26,674 bases of DNA from an uncultured Peptococcaceae bacterium (lineage in GTDB: Bacteria > Bacillota > Peptococcia > Peptococcales > Peptococcaceae), in the NCBI GenBank assembly GCA_910585405.1, contig CAJUDO010000035.1, positions 1 through 26,674 of the forward strand, given 5' to 3'. Position 1 is the stretch's first letter. Each line of letters opens with the position of its first letter. The position numbers and the translations under genes are program-made. Below, in pieces: positions 22,506 through 26,674 of this stretch. The notes under the pieces are model-generated. The model worked only from the letters and a program-made list of their open reading frames with translations. It was not told where the DNA came from and ran no database searches.

Positions 22506-23549
22506 ATGTCAAGGACAGAGAAACACACACGAAAAAAGATGAAGCCAGGTCCGCGCACCTATCTGATTGGGTTCGGACTGATCGTTGTGATTGCAGCGGC
22601 AATCTTTGCAGGTGTATTGCATGATACGGCGCCAGTAGATGCCACCAATGAGGACACAATTCTATTTCAGGTGTCCCAGGGAGAGAATGCCAATCAGATT
22701 ACGGCAAAGCTGAAGGAGCAGGGACTTATAAAAAATGAGCTGGCTTTCAGATATTATTTGAAAGCCCATCATGTCAGTGGCAAACTTCGGGCGGGCAGCT
22801 ATCAGCTGAGCCCGGCGATGGATACAGAAACCATTGTCAATGAATTATTGAATGGTGTGGGCGATTTGGTGCGCTTTACCATTCCCGAAGGCTATACCTT
22901 GCGGGATATTGCCGATGCACTGGCTGGAGCAGAGCTTATGGAAACAGATGTGTTTTGGAATTTGGTGCGCACCTATGATGTGAGCGGTTATGAATTCATG
23001 CAGGGTTGCCCTGACGGGGAGCATCGTCTGGAGGGATTTTTGTTCCCTGATACTTATTTTGTAGCGAAGCATACTGCGCCGGAAGCAATTTTTAAGATGA
23101 TGCTGGACCGCTTTGCACAGGTGTGGGAAGCGCTGCCGGTCAAAGAGAGCGGTTTGTCTGCGTATGACACGGTTATTTTGGCTTCTATGGTGGAATCGGA
23201 GGCAAAATTTGATGAAGAGCGTTCCACCATTGCTTCGGTGTATTTGAATCGCATGAAAAAGAATATGCTGATGCAATGTGACGCCACAATTCTGTACGCC
23301 ATGCCTGAACGGAAGACCCAGCTGCGTTTTTCCGATTATAAATATGAGTCGGAATACAATACCTATTTGCATCAGGGATTGCCGCCTACGCCCATTTCCA
23401 ATCCAGGGCAGAAATCTTTGGAGGCAGCCTGTCAGCCTGACCAGACAGACTATTTATATTATCTTTGGAATAAGACAGAGAATAATGGTCATGTATTTGC
23501 GAAAACCTATGAAGAACATTTGCAGAATCGCGATAAGTATGGATATTAA
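22506..23549 (+). CDS. mltG: Endolytic transglycosylase MltG (YceG-like)
   Basis: A 347-residue membrane-anchored lytic transglycosylase thought to cut nascent peptidoglycan strands and set their length. A basic N-terminus is followed by a membrane segment (about 19-38), a LysM-like region (about 52-120), and the YceG catalytic domain with LEGFLFPDTYFV (175-186). Glu230 in ASMVESEAKF is the expected catalytic residue; TPISNPGQKSLEAACQP lies near the end. ATG 22506 follows ACAGGAGG. It lies 18 bases before trmR, as in the Bacillus yrrL-yrrM cluster. Confidence 0.96.
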   Translation: MSRTEKHTRKKMKPGPRTYLIGFGLIVVIAAAIFAGVLHDTAPVDATNEDTILFQVSQGENANQITAKLKEQGLIKNELAFRYYLKAHHVSGKLRAGSYQLSPAMDTETIVNELLNGVGDLVRFTIPEGYTLRDIADALAGAELMETDVFWNLVRTYDVSGYEFMQGCPDGEHRLEGFLFPDTYFVAKHTAPEAIFKMMLDRFAQVWEALPVKESGLSAYDTVILASMVESEAKFDEERSTIASVYLNRMKKNMLMQCDATILYAMPERKTQLRFSDYKYESEYNTYLHQGLPPTPISNPGQKSLEAACQPDQTDYLYYLWNKTENNGHVFAKTYEEHLQNRDKYGY

Positions 23550-23567
23550 GACGGGAGTCGGACAAGT

Positions 23568-24212
23568 ATGAAAGATGTGTTAGACTTGGATTTGCAATTG
23601 TATCTGCGCAATTTGTTGCCCCAGGAGGATGCACTTTTGCAGGAAATGCGCAGTTTTGCGGAGGAACATTACATTTCCATTGTGGACCCTGAGGTGGGCT
23701 ATCTGTTGCATTTGCTTACCGGACTGGTGCAGCCACAAACAATATTGGAAATCGGGACGGCCATTGGCTGTTCTGCGATATATATGGCCCGCGCTATGGA
23801 AAAAGGTACGATTACAACCATTGAGCTGCAGGAACAGCGGCATCGCATGGCGCTGGAATATTTTCAGAGAGCCGGTGTGGCGGAAAAGATTGATGCGCGC
23901 TTGGGCGATGCGCGGAAGTTGGTCCCTGAGATGGAAGCGCAGTACGATATGATTTTTATGGACGCGGCCAAGGGGCAGTATCCCGAATTTTTGGTTGCAG
24001 CGGACGATATCCTGAAACCGGGCGGCCTGCTGGTGGCGGACAATGTGCTGTTGAACGGCTGGGTGGTGGATTTGCAATATCCGCGGCATCGGCAGAAAAC
24101 GATGGTGTACCGCATGAAGGCATTTTTGGAACATTTTAAAGAGGATGGGAGATATCAGTGCAGCGTGGTGCCGCTGGGTGACGGCGTGGCAATCATTCGA
24201 AAGGTAAAGTAA
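23568..24212 (+). CDS. trmR: tRNA 5-hydroxyuridine methyltransferase-like O-methyltransferase
   Basis: A 214-residue class I SAM-dependent methyltransferase. ILEIGTAIGCSAIYMA (59-74) is the SAM-binding motif; TTIELQEQR follows as motif II; Asp132 in IFMDAAKGQYPEF and Asp158-Asn159 in LLVADNVLLNG are the metal and catalytic region of the caffeoyl-CoA-like O-methyltransferase group. The gene order mltG, this gene, U32 peptidase matches Bacillus yrrL-yrrM-yrrN/O, where YrrM (TrmR) methylates 5-hydroxyuridine in tRNA. That specific function is inferred from fold and context. Confidence 0.88.
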   Translation: MKDVLDLDLQLYLRNLLPQEDALLQEMRSFAEEHYISIVDPEVGYLLHLLTGLVQPQTILEIGTAIGCSAIYMARAMEKGTITTIELQEQRHRMALEYFQRAGVAEKIDARLGDARKLVPEMEAQYDMIFMDAAKGQYPEFLVAADDILKPGGLLVADNVLLNGWVVDLQYPRHRQKTMVYRMKAFLEHFKEDGRYQCSVVPLGDGVAIIRKVK

Positions 24213-24230
24213 AAAGTGAGGCGTGTATTC

Positions 24231-25460
24231 ATGAAAAAACCTGAACTGCTGGCGCCTGCCGGCACACTGGAAAAGTTAAAATTTGCGGTGCAGTATGGTG
24301 CCGATGCGGTATATATAGCCGGAAAACAGTATGGACTGCGGGCTTTTGCTGGAAATTTCAGCAAGGAAGAGATGGCGGAGGGCGTTGCGTTTGCCCACAG
24401 CCGCGGTGTGAAGGTCTATGTAACGGTCAATATCTTCGCACACAATGAGGATTTTGTAGAAATGGAAGCCTATTTGCAGGAACTGCTGCAGTTGCAGGTA
24501 GATGCCATTCTTGTTTCTGACCCGGGTATTTTGCGGCTGGCACGGGAAAAAGTACCAGAATTGCCCATTCATATTAGCACCCAGGCCAACACAACAAATT
24601 GGTCTGCCGTACAGTTCTGGAAAGAGCTGGGCGCTGAACGGGTTGTGCTGGCGCGGGAATTGAGCTTACTGGAAATAAAAGAAATCAAAGAAAAAGTAGA
24701 TGTAGAATTGGAAACCTTTGTACATGGTGCAATGTGTATCTCTTATTCAGGGCGGTGTCTTTTGAGCAGCTATATGGCTGACCGCAATTCCAACAAAGGC
24801 GAGTGTGCGCAGGCCTGCCGCTGGAATTACAATCTGGTGGAGGAAAAACGGCCCAACGAGTTTTATCCCATTCAGGAGGATGAACGGGGAAGCTATGTGT
24901 TTAACTCGCAGGACTTGTGCTTACTGCCCCATTTGCCTGAATTGATTGAAGCGGGAATTTGCAGCTTGAAAATAGAAGGCAGAATGAAGAGCGCATATTA
25001 TGTGGCTACGATTACCCGCGCTTATCGCAACATGATTGATGCCTGCTTTGAAGGCGCGGCAGTCAGCGGAGAACTGCAATTTTGGCTGGATGAGCTGCAA
25101 AAAGTCAGCCACCGTCCCTACACAACGGGCTTTTATTTCGGAAAACCGGAAAACGGCGCGCTGACGTTGGAAAGCTCTCAATATATTAAGCCTTATGATT
25201 TCATCGGTGTAGTGCAAAGCTATGATGCCCAGACAGGAATGGCTGTCATTGAGCAGCGCAATCATTTTGCAGTAGGAGACAAGATTGAATTTTTCAGTCC
25301 AAAGTATGGCTGGTTTCAACAGGTGATCACAGAAATGTATGACCAAAATGGAGAGGCTATTACGGTAGCTCCACACGCACAGCAGCTGGTTCAGATGCCG
25401 GTGCAGCAGGAGGTTTATGCGATGGATTTGCTGCGGAAGCCTTTAGGAACGAATGATTAA
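24231..25460 (+). CDS. trhP: Peptidase U32 family protein, probable TrhP tRNA hydroxylation enzyme
   Basis: A 409-residue U32-family protein. KPELLAPAGTLEKLKFAVQYGADAVYIAG opens the barrel; HISTQANTTN and FVHGAMCISYSGRC follow. Cysteines 169, 176, 192 and 196 resemble the Fe-S ligand pattern described for U32 relatives (UbiU/V, RlhA, TrhP). ENGALTLESSQYIKPYDFIG starts the C-terminal U32 region. Bacterial TrhP is needed with prephenate for 5-hydroxyuridine at tRNA position 34, the substrate of TrmR encoded just upstream. Protease activity is unproven. Start ATG 24231 chosen; a GTG at 24216 adds five residues. It closes the operon with the terminator at 25472-25514. Confidence 0.9.
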   Translation: MKKPELLAPAGTLEKLKFAVQYGADAVYIAGKQYGLRAFAGNFSKEEMAEGVAFAHSRGVKVYVTVNIFAHNEDFVEMEAYLQELLQLQVDAILVSDPGILRLAREKVPELPIHISTQANTTNWSAVQFWKELGAERVVLARELSLLEIKEIKEKVDVELETFVHGAMCISYSGRCLLSSYMADRNSNKGECAQACRWNYNLVEEKRPNEFYPIQEDERGSYVFNSQDLCLLPHLPELIEAGICSLKIEGRMKSAYYVATITRAYRNMIDACFEGAAVSGELQFWLDELQKVSHRPYTTGFYFGKPENGALTLESSQYIKPYDFIGVVQSYDAQTGMAVIEQRNHFAVGDKIEFFSPKYGWFQQVITEMYDQNGEAITVAPHAQQLVQMPVQQEVYAMDLLRKPLGTND

Positions 25461-25471
25461 CAAATAGACAT

Positions 25472-25514
25472 AAAAGGGCGGTATGGTTCAAATTTGCGAG
25501 CCATATCGCCTTTT
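25472..25514. terminator. Bidirectional terminator between trhP and tspO
   Basis: AAAAGGGCGGTATGGTTC pairs with GAGCCATATCGCCTTTT with minor mismatches, flanked by A and T runs. Confidence 0.85.
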
Positions 25515-25521
25515 CAGTGCT

Positions 25522-25983
25522 TCAATTTAGAAGATAGATGGCAAAGTTCAAGTAGCCGGCAAAAGCAACCCATAATAGATAGGGAAGCAGGAAATACCAG
25601 GTTGGTTTTGCTATCCGGTGGAATAGGAACGCTGTTGCAGCAATTAAAAGCCATAACATAATAAGCCATAAAAATGAAAACAGATATAATTTTAGGTTGA
25701 AAAACAGAATTGACCAGAAAAGATTAAAAGCGAGCTGAATCGCATATACAGTCAGCGCGCTGCGATTTGGCTTTTCTGATATGACTACCAAATAGGATGC
25801 AATTCCCATGAAGATATATAGTATAGTCCAAGCTACAGGAAACAGCCAGTCAGGTGGAGTCAGACTGGGTTTGTTGATTAGGGCAAAGGATTCCATGCCA
25901 GTTCTGGTTAGAAGTGCAGATAACCCTCCTACGGCAAGTGGAATGGTAAGGCAAAGCATCAGTTTTTTCCATTGTATTTTCAA
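25522..25983 (-). CDS. tspO: TspO/MBR family membrane protein
   Basis: A 153-residue protein with five membrane segments, full length for TspO, the bacterial relative of the mitochondrial translocator protein that binds porphyrins. Family signs include NKPSLTPPDWLFPVAWTILYIFMG (about 37-60), LAFNLFWSILFFN (about 84-96) and the C-terminal LLPYLLWVAFAGYLNFAIYLLN. The start is TTG 25983-25981, preceded on the minus strand by GGAG with seven bases' spacing; the next Met (residue 9) would cut the first helix. It is monocistronic. The physiological ligand is unknown. Confidence 0.92.
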   Translation of the reverse strand: MKIQWKKLMLCLTIPLAVGGLSALLTRTGMESFALINKPSLTPPDWLFPVAWTILYIFMGIASYLVVISEKPNRSALTVYAIQLAFNLFWSILFFNLKLYLFSFLWLIMLWLLIAATAFLFHRIAKPTWYFLLPYLLWVAFAGYLNFAIYLLN

Positions 25984-26102
25984 AAAATCACTCCATCAAT
26001 AAAATATGTGTTATTCTATAGGACCACTCTGGTTCATGCTAGGATTCATTAATTTATTATAGTTTTTGAGGTGTTTTCTATGCTGACAAAATTTAGTATA
26101 AG

Positions 26103-26356
26103 TTGAAACGAGAAAATTATATAGTTTGGGGATTTTTCGTTTTGGCTTGCGCAATTTATATTCTAATGGCATTGGTCAGGTAGCTGATTGAGAAAATTCA
26201 GATTTATGAAAACCGGTTCATAGTGAAAAGTAAGTCACAGATGATGGTAAAGATAAAAAGAACATTTTGATAAATATCTTATGGCAGATTGCTGTAGCGT
26301 ACCCTTATGAAGGAAAACGAAGTGTTAATATAATTGAGCAAGCACTTGAAAAATAG
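26103..26356 (+). pseudogene. Degraded reading frame, possible small membrane protein
   Basis: From TTG 26103 the frame reads a basic start and a membrane helix (VWGFFVLACAIYILMALV), then TAG (26181-26183), then LIEKIQIYENRFIVKSKSQMM and TGA at 26268. A +1 frame then continues DDGKDKKNILINILWQIAVA to TAG 26354-26356. The protein-like composition across an in-frame stop and a frame change suggests decay. The family is unknown, and chance cannot be excluded. Confidence 0.35.
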
Positions 26357-26473
26357 CGGGTGAAAGAGTTATAATATTGTTGGATTTATTAGAATAATTA
26401 TTATGTGGGATGGCAGATGAGTAAATAAGAATAAGTATACAGAAACTCTGGGATTTGATAAGAAACTACATAG

Positions 26474-26514
26474 AAAAGGTTCTGAGTTTTATTGCTAAAA
26501 TTCGGAACCTTTTT
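26474..26514 (+). terminator. Terminator downstream of the degraded frame
   Basis: AAAAGGTTC (26474-26482) pairs with GAACCTTTT (26505-26513), extended by TTTT/AAAA inside, followed by a T run. It implies transcription of the 26000-26470 region, consistent with a former gene there. The rest of 25984-26674 shows nothing else recognisable. Confidence 0.75.
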
Positions 26515-26674
26515 GTTTTGTCGGATGTTTTTATTGGTTAGAAAAAAATAGCTAAATGTCGTTAATAGATATTAAATCGAGCGGAGATTATTATTTTCAA
26601 TGTACGTCTTGATTTTTTTCGAGTCTGTGAAAAAAAGTCTGTAAATATATAAAAGCAAGGCCTTCTATGATAGA

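Noticed and set aside
12163..26183. Use of TAG as a sense codon, suggested by two frames with internal TAG
   Set aside because: Intact genes such as the DUF1614 gene and the lipoprotein end in TAG, and both odd frames lack known homologues, so decay is simpler.
1..26674. CRISPR array, tRNA, rRNA, insertion sequence or prophage
   Set aside because: No regularly spaced repeats, cloverleaf-like RNA, transposase or phage gene was seen on either strand.

Overview
The window reads as an ordinary chromosomal segment of a Gram-positive-lineage (Bacillota) bacterium with mid-range GC. Supporting points: strong AGGAGG-type ribosome binding sites, consensus sigma-A promoters, many U-tailed hairpin terminators, a Clostridia/Negativicutes-style cluster of DUF1614, SpoIIP, YIEGIA and YIEGIA-capping protein, and the order mltG, trmR, peptidase U32 known from Bacillus yrrL-yrrM-yrrN/O. 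An anaerobic or microaerophilic gut-type Negativicutes or Clostridia member fits (rubrerythrin, NimA-like flavoprotein, nitroreductase), but the genus is inference. I see no rRNA, tRNA, CRISPR array, insertion sequence or prophage.

Layout. 1-1760: nitroreductase with a divergent HxlR regulator, then an autoregulated-looking DUF3796 membrane protein/XRE pair. 1845-3410: DUF1836-degV operon on the minus strand. 3411-5700: rubrerythrin behind an unusual inverted-repeat region, a NimA-like protein, and stand-alone rplS with a promoter and a possible structured leader. 5681-7432: yebC on the minus strand and a papain-like cysteine peptidase on the plus strand. 7501-10408: a tightly packed operon DUF1614, spoIIP, YIEGIA protein, YIEGIA-capping protein. 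10464-12019: an unknown small gene, a small membrane protein behind a promoter containing a LexA-type box, and a GerMN-like lipoprotein. 12410-13471: a TetR regulator divergent from a four-helix membrane protein with two His pairs. 13804-19813: gltB-gltD, together the NADPH-dependent glutamate synthase. 20018-21093: HAD phosphatase and GNAT acetyltransferase on the minus strand. 21518-25460: lepB, a small unknown ORF, mltG, trmR and a U32 peptidase/TrhP. 25522-25983: TspO on the minus strand. The last 690 bases hold only a degraded reading frame and a terminator.

How the genes fit together: gltBD assimilates nitrogen. mltG and lepB act at the envelope. trmR and trhP probably make 5-methoxyuridine at the tRNA wobble base. 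The SpoIIP cluster suggests sporulation or spore-coat biology, or a relic of it. The most novel points are the LexA-type box inside the promoter of an unknown two-helix membrane protein, the minimal bis-histidine membrane protein with its own TetR regulator, the crossed alternative pairings ahead of mltG, and the papain-like peptidase whose usual Asn position is Gln. No clearly new defence or mobile system was found.
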